DNA from: Oscillibacter sp.
GTDB taxonomy: Bacteria; Bacillota; Clostridia; Oscillospirales; Oscillospiraceae
NCBI GenBank assembly: GCA_014799925.1
Contig: JAAVHC010000002.1
Location: 62,001 to 126,000, forward strand
Direction of reading: 5' to 3'
DNA: 64,000 nucleotides
The notes beneath the pieces were generated by a model that had not been told where the DNA came from, ran no database searches, and was given only the letters and a program-made list of their open reading frames with translations. Of the stretch, positions 43,083-52,097 are shown piece by piece (positions within the stretch are counted from its first letter, which is position 1; every line of letters begins with the position of its first letter). The translations under genes were made by a program, and so were the position numbers.

Positions 43083-45011
43083 ATGCCAAATATCACCTTC
43101 CTCTTTGAGACCGGCGAACCGGTCTCCATCTCCGCCAACATGGGCGAGAAGCTTCTGGACGTGGCCCGGATGGCCAACGTGGCCATCGACGCGCCCTGCT
43201 CCGGCAACGGTGTCTGCGGCAAGTGCCGGGTCCGGCTGGCCTCCGGCAGCCTGGACGCCCCCATCAACCGCCATATCTCCAAGGACGAGTATGACGCGGG
43301 CTGGCGGCTGGCGTGCCTCGCCGTCGTCAACGGCGACGCGGAAATCGAGGTCCCCGACATCGCCTCCGCCTACCGCTCCCGGATGAAAATGGCCGATCTC
43401 AGCTCCCCGGAGGAAATCGCCATCTTCGAGAGCCTCCGCCGCCAGCTGGAGGACGCGGGCATCGCCTTTGGCAGCGATTTGTCCTTCCTGCCCCTGGAAC
43501 TAGACGAGCCAACCCTGGATGACACCATGCCCGACAACGAGCGTCTGCTTCGGGCCGTTTCCGCCGCCGCCGGCGTGGACGAGAGCGCCATCATGCTGCC
43601 CTACGCAGTGCTGAAAAACCTCAGCCTGGTCCTGCGGGAGAGCAATTTCAAGGTCAAGTGCGTCATATCCCGGGACGGCGACCGCATCCTCATGCGGGAC
43701 GTGCTTCCCGGAGACAGCACAGACCCCCTGGTGGGTTTCGCCCTGGATCTGGGCACCACCTCTCTGGCAGGCGTGCTGGTGGACCTGGAGACCGGCAGGA
43801 TCCTGGCCAAGGCCAGCGGCGGCAACGGCCAGATCCGCTATGGCGCGGACGTCATCAACCGCATCATCGAGTCCGGCAAGCCCGGCGGACGCAAGCGGCT
43901 CCAGGACGCGGTGGTGAAGGAGTCCATCATCCCCATGCTGTCCTTCATGTACCGGGAGGCGGGCATCAATCCCCGCCGGGTGTACCGCATGGTGCTGGCG
44001 GGCAACACCACCATGAACCATCTCCTGCTGGGCCTCCACGCCGACCCCGTCCGGATGGAGCCCTTTGTGCCCAGCTTTTTCCGCACGGACCACCTGTACG
44101 TCCGGGACATCGGTCTGAAGATGAACCCCCTGGCGGAGCTGATCGTGGCCCCCAACATCGGCAGCTACGTGGGCGGCGACATCACCGCGGGCGCGCTGGT
44201 GTCCATGATCTGGAACGATCCGGCCATGAGTCTCTTCATCGACCTGGGCACCAACGGCGAGCTGGTGTTCGGCAACAACGAGTTCCAGATGAGCTGCGCC
44301 TGCTCCGCCGGTCCCGCCTTTGAGGGCGGGGACATCTCCTGCGGCATGCGGGCCACCGACGGCGCGGTGGAGGCCTGCGCCATTGACAGGGAGACCATGG
44401 AGCCCACCATGACCGTGGTGGGCGGCGGGGCTCCGGCGGGCATCTGCGGCAGCGGCATCATCGACGTGATCGCCGAGCTCTTCCGCTGCGGCATCATCAA
44501 CGGCAAGGGCAAGTTTGTCCGGGAGGGGGATCGCATCCTTCACGACGAGCACGGCATGGGTTCCTACGTTCTGGCCTGGCAGAAGGACACCGGCGGGGTG
44601 AAGGACGTGGTCATCAACGAGGTGGACATTGAGAACTTCATCCGGGCCAAGGGGGCCATTTTCTCCGCCACACAGACCATGCTGAGCTCCCTGGGCTTTG
44701 ACGCGTCGGTGATTGAGCGGGTGTACGTGGCCGGCGGCATCGGCAGCGGCATCAACATGCGAAATGCCGTCACCATCGGCATGTTCCCTGACATCCCTCT
44801 GGAAAACTTCCACTATATCGGAAACTCCTCCCAGACCGGCGCTTACGCCATGCTGCTGAGCAGTCAGGCCCGGGAGAAGGTCTTCGAGCTGAGCCGGTCC
44901 ATGACTTATCTGGAGCTGAGCAACGAGCCGGGGTACATGGACGAGTTTGTGGCCGCCTGCTTCCTGCCCCATACGGACGCGGGGCTGTTCCCTTCCATTC
45001 AGATCGGGTAA
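43083..45011 (+). CDS. acsV: Reductive activator of corrinoid Fe-S protein (RACo-like)
   Basis: A 642-residue protein with an N-terminal 2Fe-2S ferredoxin domain (CSGNGVCGKC, then Cys in WRLACLA), a linker/middle domain, and a DUF4445 ASKHA-type ATPase domain. The latter has FALDLGTTSLAG, VLAGNTTMNHLLLG, FIDLGTNGELV, GICGSGIIDVI and VAGGIGSG. In acetogens such proteins use ATP to re-reduce inactive Co(II) corrinoid protein in the Wood-Ljungdahl pathway; related ones serve O-demethylases. Proximity to acsB favours the former. It is followed 6 bp later by a small Cys-rich gene. Confidence 0.88.
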   Translation: MPNITFLFETGEPVSISANMGEKLLDVARMANVAIDAPCSGNGVCGKCRVRLASGSLDAPINRHISKDEYDAGWRLACLAVVNGDAEIEVPDIASAYRSRMKMADLSSPEEIAIFESLRRQLEDAGIAFGSDLSFLPLELDEPTLDDTMPDNERLLRAVSAAAGVDESAIMLPYAVLKNLSLVLRESNFKVKCVISRDGDRILMRDVLPGDSTDPLVGFALDLGTTSLAGVLVDLETGRILAKASGGNGQIRYGADVINRIIESGKPGGRKRLQDAVVKESIIPMLSFMYREAGINPRRVYRMVLAGNTTMNHLLLGLHADPVRMEPFVPSFFRTDHLYVRDIGLKMNPLAELIVAPNIGSYVGGDITAGALVSMIWNDPAMSLFIDLGTNGELVFGNNEFQMSCACSAGPAFEGGDISCGMRATDGAVEACAIDRETMEPTMTVVGGGAPAGICGSGIIDVIAELFRCGIINGKGKFVREGDRILHDEHGMGSYVLAWQKDTGGVKDVVINEVDIENFIRAKGAIFSATQTMLSSLGFDASVIERVYVAGGIGSGINMRNAVTIGMFPDIPLENFHYIGNSSQTGAYAMLLSSQAREKVFELSRSMTYLELSNEPGYMDEFVAACFLPHTDAGLFPSIQIG

Positions 45012-45017
45012 AGATTT

Positions 45018-45242
45018 GTGATGAAAGAAGCTCTTAAAATCTCCTACATGAACTGCGGCTTCTGCACCGCGAAAAACCACTGCGCCGCCTGCGGCGCGGA
45101 GCTGACCCGGTCCCTGCTCCAGAAGCCGGGCATTGAAGCCGCTGAAATGTGCATCCCTGACCGCACGCTGCGCGTCACCCATTCGCTGGACGCGGATGAG
45201 CTGGAGGACCTGCTGGACGGCATGGGCGTACTGGTGGGATAA
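45018..45242 (+). CDS. Small Cys-rich HMA-like protein after RACo
   Basis: A 74-residue protein six bases after the RACo stop. The N-terminal third has five cysteines in CGFCTAKNHCAACG; the rest looks like half of a ferredoxin-like metal-binding (HMA) fold (GIEAAEMCIPDRTLRVTHSLDADELEDLL), with a sixth Cys. A second Met at codon 2 could also be the start. The pattern suggests metal or Fe-S binding. The tight link to RACo suggests a role in electron supply or metal handling for acetyl-CoA synthesis. I do not recognise a named family. Confidence 0.7.
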   Translation: MMKEALKISYMNCGFCTAKNHCAACGAELTRSLLQKPGIEAAEMCIPDRTLRVTHSLDADELEDLLDGMGVLVG

Positions 45243-45253
45243 AGAAAAATCGG

Positions 45254-45280
45254 GAGCCCGGACCTCACGTCCGGGCTCCT
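45254..45280. terminator. Bidirectional terminator between the RACo operon and an XRE gene
   Basis: GGAGCCCGGAC and GTCCGGGCTCC form a perfect 11-bp stem with a 5-nt loop. On the minus strand it is followed by CGATTTTTCTTT, a good terminator for the XRE gene; it also closes the RACo transcript. Confidence 0.75.
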
Positions 45281-45285
45281 TCGCG

Positions 45286-46065
45286 TTACTCGTATTTCCG
45301 GCCCACCACGGCCACGGGGATAAACAATCCGCCAAGGATTCCGCCCAGGCAGAGATACAGCATCAGCATCGACAGGGCCATCCCGTCCCCCAGGGCCAGA
45401 CTTGCCGCCCGATGGACCAGGCAGAACGCCGGGACCCACGCCGCCATGGTCACGCAGGCCCAGGTCCGCAGGGCGTTCAGGATATGGGGCCAGTTGCGGT
45501 TGTTGAAATGCACGCCGGGGACGTTCATGCGAAAGGCGCCCTCGCTGTAGAAATTGATCCGGTACTGGTCATAAAAGGCGGGCAGCTTCTCCTTGGCCCC
45601 AAAGACCAGGTACGCCCCGAACCCCGCCGCCATCAGCGGCGCTAAAAGATAGAAGACGCCTTCGTCCGACAGGAGCCTGCCCCGCACCAGAAACAGCTCC
45701 GCCGCCATGCATGCCAGCGCGAGCAGATACCACATGCCCCACTGGCGGCGGTGTTCCCTCTGCGCCGCCTGCTCCTGGGCGGTCATGACCAGCCGTCCGG
45801 TGACCAGCGGCTCCACCTCCGCCACCGTCAGGGGCTGGTCCTCCGGAACCCGCCGTCCGCTGAGCAGCTCCGTCACACTGACCTCCATCATCTCCGCCAT
45901 GGGCTGGAGGAGGGAAATGTCGGGCAGGCTTAAACCCCGCTCCCATTTCGAGACCGCCTTGTCCGATACATACAGCTTCTCCGCCAGCTCCTTCTGAGTC
46001 AGGCCCTTCTCCTTCCGCAGCTGGACCAGAAACGTGCCAAATTTTTCTTTGTCAAGTTCATACAT
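45286..46065 (-). CDS. XRE-family regulator with C-terminal membrane domain
   Basis: The start is the ATG at 46065 with AGGAGG upstream, giving 259 residues. Residues 1-70 are an XRE helix-turn-helix (LTQKELAEKLYVSDKAVSKWERG). A linker with REHRRQW and about four hydrophobic helices follow (near 110-130, 133-150, 205-225, 230-250). Such membrane-anchored HTH proteins are common in Clostridia; target and signal are unknown. It is a single gene, with a terminator at its end. Confidence 0.82.
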   Translation of the reverse strand: MYELDKEKFGTFLVQLRKEKGLTQKELAEKLYVSDKAVSKWERGLSLPDISLLQPMAEMMEVSVTELLSGRRVPEDQPLTVAEVEPLVTGRLVMTAQEQAAQREHRRQWGMWYLLALACMAAELFLVRGRLLSDEGVFYLLAPLMAAGFGAYLVFGAKEKLPAFYDQYRINFYSEGAFRMNVPGVHFNNRNWPHILNALRTWACVTMAAWVPAFCLVHRAASLALGDGMALSMLMLYLCLGGILGGLFIPVAVVGRKYE

Positions 46066-46230
46066 CCTGGGACACCTCCTGTAAATCGGGAATAGCGCGT
46101 TAGCCGCTATTCCCGATTTCATCTGCGCGGCCGTTGCAGAATCTATGGGTTTAATATAGCATGCCGCCCCCCGCCTCGTCAACCGACCAGCGGTAGAGTC
46201 CAGTATTTGCAAGGGTTTGATGCCCTTTTT

Positions 46231-47532
46231 TCAAGAGAAAGCATGAGCCGGGCCGAACAGCGCGGCCCCCCGCTCCATCAGGGCCCGCTGGACCTTCCTC
46301 ACGTCCAGCTCCCGGGGCGTCACGCCCTCCAGAGCCGCCAGGGCGGCGGCGGTCCCCGCCGCCTGGCCGGTGGCCAGACATACGCCTCCAACGCGGTAGC
46401 TGGCATGGGCCCGGTGGGTGCCGGAGATGCAGCGGCCGGAGGTGATGAGCCCCTCCACGCCAGCGGGGAGCATACTGCGGTAGGGAATGTCATAGGGCAC
46501 GGCGGGCTGGGAACGGCCCTCCGCCTGGCCGCCGCCGGAGGGGTTGTGGATGTCGATGAGGAACCAGGCGTTGTGTACCACCACGTCCTCCTGCCTCGCG
46601 CCGGTCTCCACATCGTGGTCGGAAATCACATAGTCCCCCATAATCCGACGGGTCTCCCGGACGCCCAGGGCGCTGCCGCTGCCCTTCAGCCGACAGTTGG
46701 CATAGCCGGGGATGTATTTGCGCAGGAAATCAATAATCGGATCAATCTGCCCGCGCAGCGCATACTCCGCCCCCAGGATCCCCTCCGGCGTGAGGGTGTC
46801 ATAGCCGTTGGCCTGGGTGGCGTTGATGCTGCGCTCGCCGGGATGGCTGGTGCGGTGGATGCGGACGATGGACACGTTTTCCGGCAGTTCGCCCCGCTGA
46901 TTGGCCTCCTTGCAGAAGTCGGCGTACTTTGTCCCGTCCGGCAGCGTCACCGGGTCGCTGCCGCCCCAGCAGGTGATGCCCTCGGCCTCATCCACGCCGC
47001 ACAGGCTGAACTCCAGGGTGGCGGGCTGGCAGCGCCCGTCGCTCTCCCGGCCCGTTTTGTACGCTGCCCCGGCCCGCGCGGCCACAAAGCCGTCGCCGGT
47101 GGCGTCCACCACCACGCCGGCATGAAGGGTTTTCAGCCCGTCCTGGGTGCCGATCACCAGCCCCCTGACGGTATCGTGCTCTTTCTCCACCTCCACCACA
47201 GGGGTCTGAAGGAAAATGTCCACCCCGGCGTCGCGGACGAATTTCAGGAAAAGGCCCTTGGCCCGTTCGGTGTCCACGCTCATTTCCTGTCCGTTGCGGG
47301 TCTTCATGGCCGTCGCGCCCAGAAGCGAGAGGACCTCGTCGTACATGGTGCCCGGAGCCACCGCGCCCAGAATGGGGTTGACATAACCGGAGGTGAGCAT
47401 CCCGCCCAGGATGCCGAAGCGCTCAATGAGAGCGGTCCTGGCGCCCTGCCGGACGGCGGCCACCGCCGCGCACACCCCGGACGGGCCTCCGCCCGCCACC
47501 AATACGTCATATTGCCGGGAAAATCTCTTCAT
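46231..47532 (-). CDS. FAD-dependent oxidoreductase (FAD_oxidored type), first paralogue
   Basis: The start is the ATG at 47532, 9 nt after AAAGG (another ATG nine bases upstream is too close to the site), giving 433 residues. It has a Rossmann FAD site DVLVAGGGPSGVCAAVAA, the ERFGILGGMLTSG loop that follows it in this family, VVDATGDGFVAARAGA, and a C-terminal GRCISGTHRAHASYRVGG...GQAAGTAA. Family members are soluble dehydrogenases common in carbohydrate loci; their substrates are mostly unknown. It is the last of four minus-strand genes starting at the GntR regulator and is a paralogue of the plus-strand protein at 50165. Confidence 0.82.
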   Translation of the reverse strand: MKRFSRQYDVLVAGGGPSGVCAAVAAVRQGARTALIERFGILGGMLTSGYVNPILGAVAPGTMYDEVLSLLGATAMKTRNGQEMSVDTERAKGLFLKFVRDAGVDIFLQTPVVEVEKEHDTVRGLVIGTQDGLKTLHAGVVVDATGDGFVAARAGAAYKTGRESDGRCQPATLEFSLCGVDEAEGITCWGGSDPVTLPDGTKYADFCKEANQRGELPENVSIVRIHRTSHPGERSINATQANGYDTLTPEGILGAEYALRGQIDPIIDFLRKYIPGYANCRLKGSGSALGVRETRRIMGDYVISDHDVETGARQEDVVVHNAWFLIDIHNPSGGGQAEGRSQPAVPYDIPYRSMLPAGVEGLITSGRCISGTHRAHASYRVGGVCLATGQAAGTAAALAALEGVTPRELDVRKVQRALMERGAALFGPAHAFS

Positions 47533-47545
47533 TGCACTCATCCTT

Positions 47546-48364
47546 TCAGATGCTGACCGGAAAGTCCAGCCGCGCGCCCAGCCACCGCTTGCACAGAGGC
47601 GCCCAGGAGGCCAGGTGGGGATGGACCTCCACGGCCTCCGCCGTTCCCAGCCCCAGGCCGTGCCGCCCCTCGGTGTAGAGGTGCAGCTCGCAGGGGACGC
47701 CGGCGCGGCGCAGCGCCTGGATCAGCTCCAGGGAGTTCTCCACAGGCACGTGCTCGTCCGCCATGGTGGACCACACGAAGCAGGGCGGCGTATCCGGGCG
47801 CACCTGGCTGGGCAGGTCGAAGGGGGCCGGGTCCCCGTCCCCCGCCAGACTCTCCCGGCAGCGCCGGTGGGCGTAAGGCCCCAGGGTCCGGGCGGCGGGA
47901 TAGGCCAGCACCGCCGCGTCCGGGCGGTTCCGCTCGTCGGCGAAGCCCAGAAGCGCTTTCAGCTCCGGTCGGTCCCACAGCACGGCGCAGGACCCCGCCA
48001 GGTGCCCCCCGGCGGAGAAGCCCATGACCGCCACGCCGTCCGGCCGGACGTTCCACTCCCCAGCGTGCTCCCGGATGAGGCGCAGGGCCCGGGATGCCTG
48101 GGCCAGGGGCGTCCAGCCCAGGGGCTCCCGGACCGCGTCGTCCCACAGGGAGTAGGACAGCACAAAGGTATGAAACCCGGCGGTGAAGAACTCCCAGGCC
48201 ACCGGGTCCCCTTCGTGCTCCACCAGCTTCCGGTAGCCGCCGCCGGGAATGACCAGGATGGCGGGCCGGGGGCCCCGGTGGATGTAGGAATTGTCCGGGT
48301 CGTGGAGGTAGCCGGTCAGACTGCCGCCCCGCTGTGTCAGGGGAGCGAGGTCCACCCGCCTCAT
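47546..48364 (-). CDS. Alpha/beta hydrolase, acetylesterase type
   Basis: A 272-residue protein of the BD-FAE/acetyl-xylan-esterase-like group. PAILVIPGGGYRKL is the oxyanion HGGG-type loop, VMGFSAGGHLAGS the nucleophile elbow, ADEHVPVENS the acid, and GRHGLGLG carries the His. Without a signal peptide it probably removes acetyl or similar esters from imported sugars. Its ATG overlaps the SGNH hydrolase stop (ATGA), so the two esterases are co-translated. Confidence 0.85.
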   Translation of the reverse strand: MRRVDLAPLTQRGGSLTGYLHDPDNSYIHRGPRPAILVIPGGGYRKLVEHEGDPVAWEFFTAGFHTFVLSYSLWDDAVREPLGWTPLAQASRALRLIREHAGEWNVRPDGVAVMGFSAGGHLAGSCAVLWDRPELKALLGFADERNRPDAAVLAYPAARTLGPYAHRRCRESLAGDGDPAPFDLPSQVRPDTPPCFVWSTMADEHVPVENSLELIQALRRAGVPCELHLYTEGRHGLGLGTAEAVEVHPHLASWAPLCKRWLGARLDFPVSI

Positions 48365-49038
48365 CGCGCGGCCTCCTCAAAAATCTTCCGCACCGCCGGC
48401 GCCATGGCTTCCGCGAGACGCCGGTGGGACTCCGGTTCCCAGTGGAGACCGTCGGCGTCGCTGGGCTGGGCGTAGGGAGCGGCGTCCAGGAAATGGCATC
48501 CCAGATCCTCCGCCGCCTGCCGGTAGACGGCGGCGAACCGATAGGACAGGTTCTCGCCGTATTCGCCGCCCAGCTTGGGGTAGATCTCTCTGCGGCCCAG
48601 GGCTTCCTTGATATGGGCGGGGGATACGATCAGGATGGGGGGCGGGGTGTTGCTCCGCCCGCACTTGGGCGTGGCGCGGACCACGTCCACCAGGGCGCGG
48701 ATGCCGTCCCCCAGGTGTTCCGGGGTGGGATTCAGGCAGGCATGGAGGTCGTTGGTGCCCAGCATGATGACCACCAGGTCCAGGGGACGGTGGCTGAGCA
48801 GGCAGGGCTGGAAGTAGGGCAGGCCGTTGCGCCAAGGCTCGCCGGGGAAGTCGTAGATGGAGGTCCGTCCCCCCAGTCCCTCCTCGATGACGTGATATTC
48901 CTCCCCCAGCAGGGCGGACAGGCGGCCGGTCCAGCGGGTGCCCGGATCATAGCGCTCCGAGGGGACGCCCAGGTCCACCCACCGGGGGACGCAGCCCCAG
49001 GTATTGGAATCTCCAAAGCAGAGAATTTCTTTTTTCAC
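48361..49038 (-). CDS. SGNH/GDSL hydrolase
   Basis: A 225-residue protein with a GTG start after GGGAGG. Block I is CFGDSNTWG (nucleophile Ser), block II EEGLGGRTS, block III VIMLGTNDL, and block V DGLHWEPESH (Asp and His). It resembles arylesterase/carbohydrate-esterase SGNH proteins. With the overlapping acetylesterase it probably de-esterifies the carbohydrate handled by this locus. Confidence 0.9.
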   Translation of the reverse strand: MKKEILCFGDSNTWGCVPRWVDLGVPSERYDPGTRWTGRLSALLGEEYHVIEEGLGGRTSIYDFPGEPWRNGLPYFQPCLLSHRPLDLVVIMLGTNDLHACLNPTPEHLGDGIRALVDVVRATPKCGRSNTPPPILIVSPAHIKEALGRREIYPKLGGEYGENLSYRFAAVYRQAAEDLGCHFLDAAPYAQPSDADGLHWEPESHRRLAEAMAPAVRKIFEEAAR

Positions 49039-49092
49039 AGAAAATTCCTCCCTTATAAAACGCCGCCCCCGGCAGAGGCGGCGTCTGAATTT

Positions 49093-49809
49093 TTATAGTC
49101 TGATCTTCAGAATGAATTCGTTCCGGCTGGCGGGATAGTAGCTCTCGCAGTACTCCACCAGATCGTCGTCCACGTCCCTGACGAAGGATGTGATGACGAT
49201 GGCCAGAGAGCCGGGCTCCACCCCCAGCAGGCGGCTGCGCCGCCCGTCCAGCACCGCCGCGTCGATGTGCTTCTCCGAGAACTTCTTGGCGGTCCCGTTC
49301 TCCCGCATGGCCTGGCGGACGGAGGTGACGGTAAAATCGTAATTCTGGAAAAAGCTCAGCTTCATCGTATAGTAGGAGGTGGTCAGCACGATGGGGCCGT
49401 GGTCGAAGCTGTCCTTGGCATACCGGAGGCGGGTGAGCTTGATGACGCTGGCCCCCTCGGGAAGGTCCAGGTAGCCCCGGACCTTCTCCTCCGCGGGCAT
49501 GACCAGGAACTCCAGCACCTCGGTCTGGACGTCCTGGCCCCGGCGGCGCATCTCCTCGGCGAAGCTTTCGATAAACACCGTGGAATCCTCCAGCCGCTGG
49601 GGCATGGTGACGAAGGTGCCCCGGCCCTTCACACGGACCAGATACCCGTCGTTGACCAGGTTCAGCAGCGCCGTGCGCACCGAGGCCCGGCTGACGCCGA
49701 ACTGCTCGCACAGCTCCATCTCCGTGGGCAGCAGATGGCCCACCGGCCATTCCCCGCTCTCAATGTTTGTCATGACATACTCCGATATCTTGGCGTGCAG
49801 CGGCTTCAT
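49093..49809 (-). CDS. GntR/HutC-family regulator with UTRA domain
   Basis: A 238-residue regulator. A winged helix occupies 1-70 (LLPTEMELCEQFGVSRASVRTALLNL and KGRGTFV), followed by a UTRA ligand-binding domain ending ESYYPASRNEFILKI. UTRA members bind phosphorylated sugars or small acids. It is the first gene of the minus-strand arm, transcribed divergently from the FAD oxidoreductase/ABC transporter arm, so it probably regulates both from the shared 355-bp spacer. Confidence 0.93.
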   Translation of the reverse strand: MKPLHAKISEYVMTNIESGEWPVGHLLPTEMELCEQFGVSRASVRTALLNLVNDGYLVRVKGRGTFVTMPQRLEDSTVFIESFAEEMRRRGQDVQTEVLEFLVMPAEEKVRGYLDLPEGASVIKLTRLRYAKDSFDHGPIVLTTSYYTMKLSFFQNYDFTVTSVRQAMRENGTAKKFSEKHIDAAVLDGRRSRLLGVEPGSLAIVITSFVRDVDDDLVEYCESYYPASRNEFILKIRL

Positions 49810-49888
49810 GATCTACCTCGAATCCTGCCCCCGGGGATAAAAGCACGGGAAAATCCGCCGCGCGCCCCAGGTTACGGCATTTTTCTTT

Positions 49889-49917
49889 ACTATATCACAT
49901 TTCATAACGGGAGTCAA
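49889..49917 (-). promoter_or_regulatory. Promoter of the gntR arm
   Basis: Minus strand TTGACT, a 17-nt spacer and TATAGT, about 80 nt before the regulator ATG. Confidence 0.7.
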
Positions 49918-50039
49918 ACAGTTTCTTCCGTATTTTGCCGGCAGAGGGGGCCCCTGCCGGCGCAGGGATATGTCCTGTCAAATATGGCAAAAACCGGACG
50001 GGAATTTTGTAGATACCGCTGAAATGTCACGACAATAGC

Positions 50040-50053
50040 GGGCAAGTTTGCCG
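50040..50053. promoter_or_regulatory. Candidate operator palindrome in the divergent spacer
   Basis: A GGCAAGTTTGCC dyad sits just upstream of the plus-strand -35 box in the regulator's divergent spacer. No other clear dyad lies close to either promoter; binding is a guess. Confidence 0.3.
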
Positions 50054-50060
50054 GAATGTA

Positions 50061-50089
50061 TTGACATAAGATGGAAACTCTGCTAAAAT
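50061..50089 (+). promoter_or_regulatory. Promoter of the FAD oxidoreductase/ABC arm
   Basis: TTGACA (50061-50066), a 17-nt spacer and TAAAAT (50084-50089), 75 nt before the ATG at 50165. Confidence 0.75.
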
Positions 50090-50164
50090 TCACAATACAG
50101 ATGATATATGTCCGCATTTTGACAGCCTGTTCGCGGATAGGCTCTGAGAGGGAGATAAGATAAG

Positions 50165-52036
50165 ATGGGCGTACGCAGCAAGTGGAAAGATGAGAGCTTT
50201 GACGTCGTCGTGGTCGGCGGCGGAATGACGGGCCTGTGCGCGGCGCTGGCCAGCGCCCGGGAGGGCGTGCGGACGGCGCTGATCCAGAACCGGCCCGTGC
50301 TGGGGGGCAACGCCAGCTCGGAGATCCGGATGCACATCTGCGGCGCGGACGCCAACCAGTTCAAGCGCGACGCCGCCGAAACGGGCATCATCCACGAGAT
50401 CATGCTGGAAAACAAGGCTCGCAACGACTACTACAATTTCTCCATCTGGGACAGCGTCCTGCTCCAGACGGTCTACCGTCAGAAGGACCTGACCCTGTTT
50501 CTGAACACGGGGATGGAGGACGCGGAGCTGGAGGGCGATCACATCACGCGGATCCACTGCTACCAGAGCACCACGGAGACCCACCTGTGGGTGTCCGGAA
50601 AGGTGTTTATCGACTGCACCGGCAACGGCACCCTGGGCTACTTCGCCGGGGCGGACTACCGGGTGGGCAGCGAGGGCAGGGAGGAGTTCCAGGAGCCCGA
50701 CGCGCCGGACCAGCCCAACAACGACCGCATGGGCAACACCCTGCTGTTCAAGGCGGTGAACCGGGGGCATCCGGTCCCCTTCCGCGCGCCGGACTGGGTG
50801 CGGCATTTCTCGGAGGACGACCTGAAGCTCCGGGGCCACGGCAACCACAAGCCGCTGCTGCTGTGCCCCACCGACATCAGCTACACCAACCAGAGCAAAC
50901 CGGAGAAGGAGAAGAAGGCCTTCGATGTCTACGGCCTGGATTACGGCTACTGGTGGATCGAGCTGCCCGGCAGGGGGCCGGACATCATCGACGAGTATGA
51001 AACCATCCGGGACGAGCTGGTGCGGTGCGTCTACGGCGTATGGGATCATATGAAAAACAGCGGCGACCACGGCGCCGGGGACTATGACCTGGACTGGGTG
51101 GGGATGCTCCCCGGCATCCGGGAGAGCCGGCGGCTGGTGGGCGACTACATACTGACGGAAAACGACGTGCTTTCCAACCGCATCTTTTCCGACGCGGTGG
51201 CCTACGGCGGCTGGCCCATTGACAACCATACCCCCGGCGGACTGGACGACAAGGACGTGATGCCCTCCACCGTCCGGCATTTCCCCGGCCTGTATACCAT
51301 TCCCTACCGCTGCTATTGCAGCAGTAAAATTTCCAACCTGATGCAGGCGGGCCGGATTCTCAGCGCCTCCAAGCTGGCCATGGCCAGCTCCCGGGTGATG
51401 GGGACCTGCTCGGTGGGCGGTCAGGCGGCGGGTACGGCGGCGGCCATGTGCGTACAGTACGGCTGCAGGCCCCGCCAGATTGGGGAGCGGATAGAGGAGC
51501 TCCAGCAGCGGCTGCTGCGCAGCGACTGCTATATCCCCGGTTTTGTCAATCAGGACCCCGGGGACCTGGCCCGGCGGGCGACTGTGGAGGCCTCCAGCCA
51601 GCTGGACGGCCACCCCGCGGCCAACGTGACCAACGGCGTCTCCCGTGACCGGGAGGGCGTGATCAACTGCTGGGAGTCCGACGGTCTCGCTCCGGAGGGC
51701 GAGACCCTGACCCTGCGTCTGGAGCAGCCCGCGAATCTGGGGCAGGTTCGGGTGACTTTCGACTCCAACCTGAACCGGGCCATCAAGATCACCCTCTCTG
51801 CCAAACGGATGGCCCAGCAGCAGGTCGGTCCCCCGGCGGAGCTGGTGAAGGACTACGAGGTACGCCTGCTCCGCGGCGGCGAGACGGTTGCCTCCCGCAG
51901 GGTGGAGGGCAACTACCAGCGGCTGAACGTGCTGGACTTCCCCGAAGCGCCTCTGTGCGACGGCATCGAGATCCGGGTGCTGTCCACCAACGGCTGCCCC
52001 AACGCGCGGATCTACGAGGTACGGGCATACGAGTGA
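50165..52036 (+). CDS. FAD-dependent oxidoreductase with C-terminal beta domain, second paralogue
   Basis: A 623-residue protein. Residues 15-470 are an FAD_oxidored domain: DVVVVGGGMTGLCAALASA, RPVLGGNASSEIRMH, FIDCTGNGTLGYFAGA, and AGRILSASKLAMASSR with GTCSVGGQAAGTAA. The last ~150 residues look like a discoidin-type beta-sandwich (ATVEASSQLDGHPAANVTNG...). There is no signal peptide. The paralogue at 46231 lacks the C-terminal domain. It leads the plus-strand arm with a sugar ABC transporter 60 bp downstream; the substrate is probably a carbohydrate or polyol. Confidence 0.85.
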   Translation: MGVRSKWKDESFDVVVVGGGMTGLCAALASAREGVRTALIQNRPVLGGNASSEIRMHICGADANQFKRDAAETGIIHEIMLENKARNDYYNFSIWDSVLLQTVYRQKDLTLFLNTGMEDAELEGDHITRIHCYQSTTETHLWVSGKVFIDCTGNGTLGYFAGADYRVGSEGREEFQEPDAPDQPNNDRMGNTLLFKAVNRGHPVPFRAPDWVRHFSEDDLKLRGHGNHKPLLLCPTDISYTNQSKPEKEKKAFDVYGLDYGYWWIELPGRGPDIIDEYETIRDELVRCVYGVWDHMKNSGDHGAGDYDLDWVGMLPGIRESRRLVGDYILTENDVLSNRIFSDAVAYGGWPIDNHTPGGLDDKDVMPSTVRHFPGLYTIPYRCYCSSKISNLMQAGRILSASKLAMASSRVMGTCSVGGQAAGTAAAMCVQYGCRPRQIGERIEELQQRLLRSDCYIPGFVNQDPGDLARRATVEASSQLDGHPAANVTNGVSRDREGVINCWESDGLAPEGETLTLRLEQPANLGQVRVTFDSNLNRAIKITLSAKRMAQQQVGPPAELVKDYEVRLLRGGETVASRRVEGNYQRLNVLDFPEAPLCDGIEIRVLSTNGCPNARIYEVRAYE

Positions 52037-52097
52037 GACGGCGTCTCGCTCTTTGGATACCAAAACAATGCCAAATCATCAGAAAGGACAAATCAAG

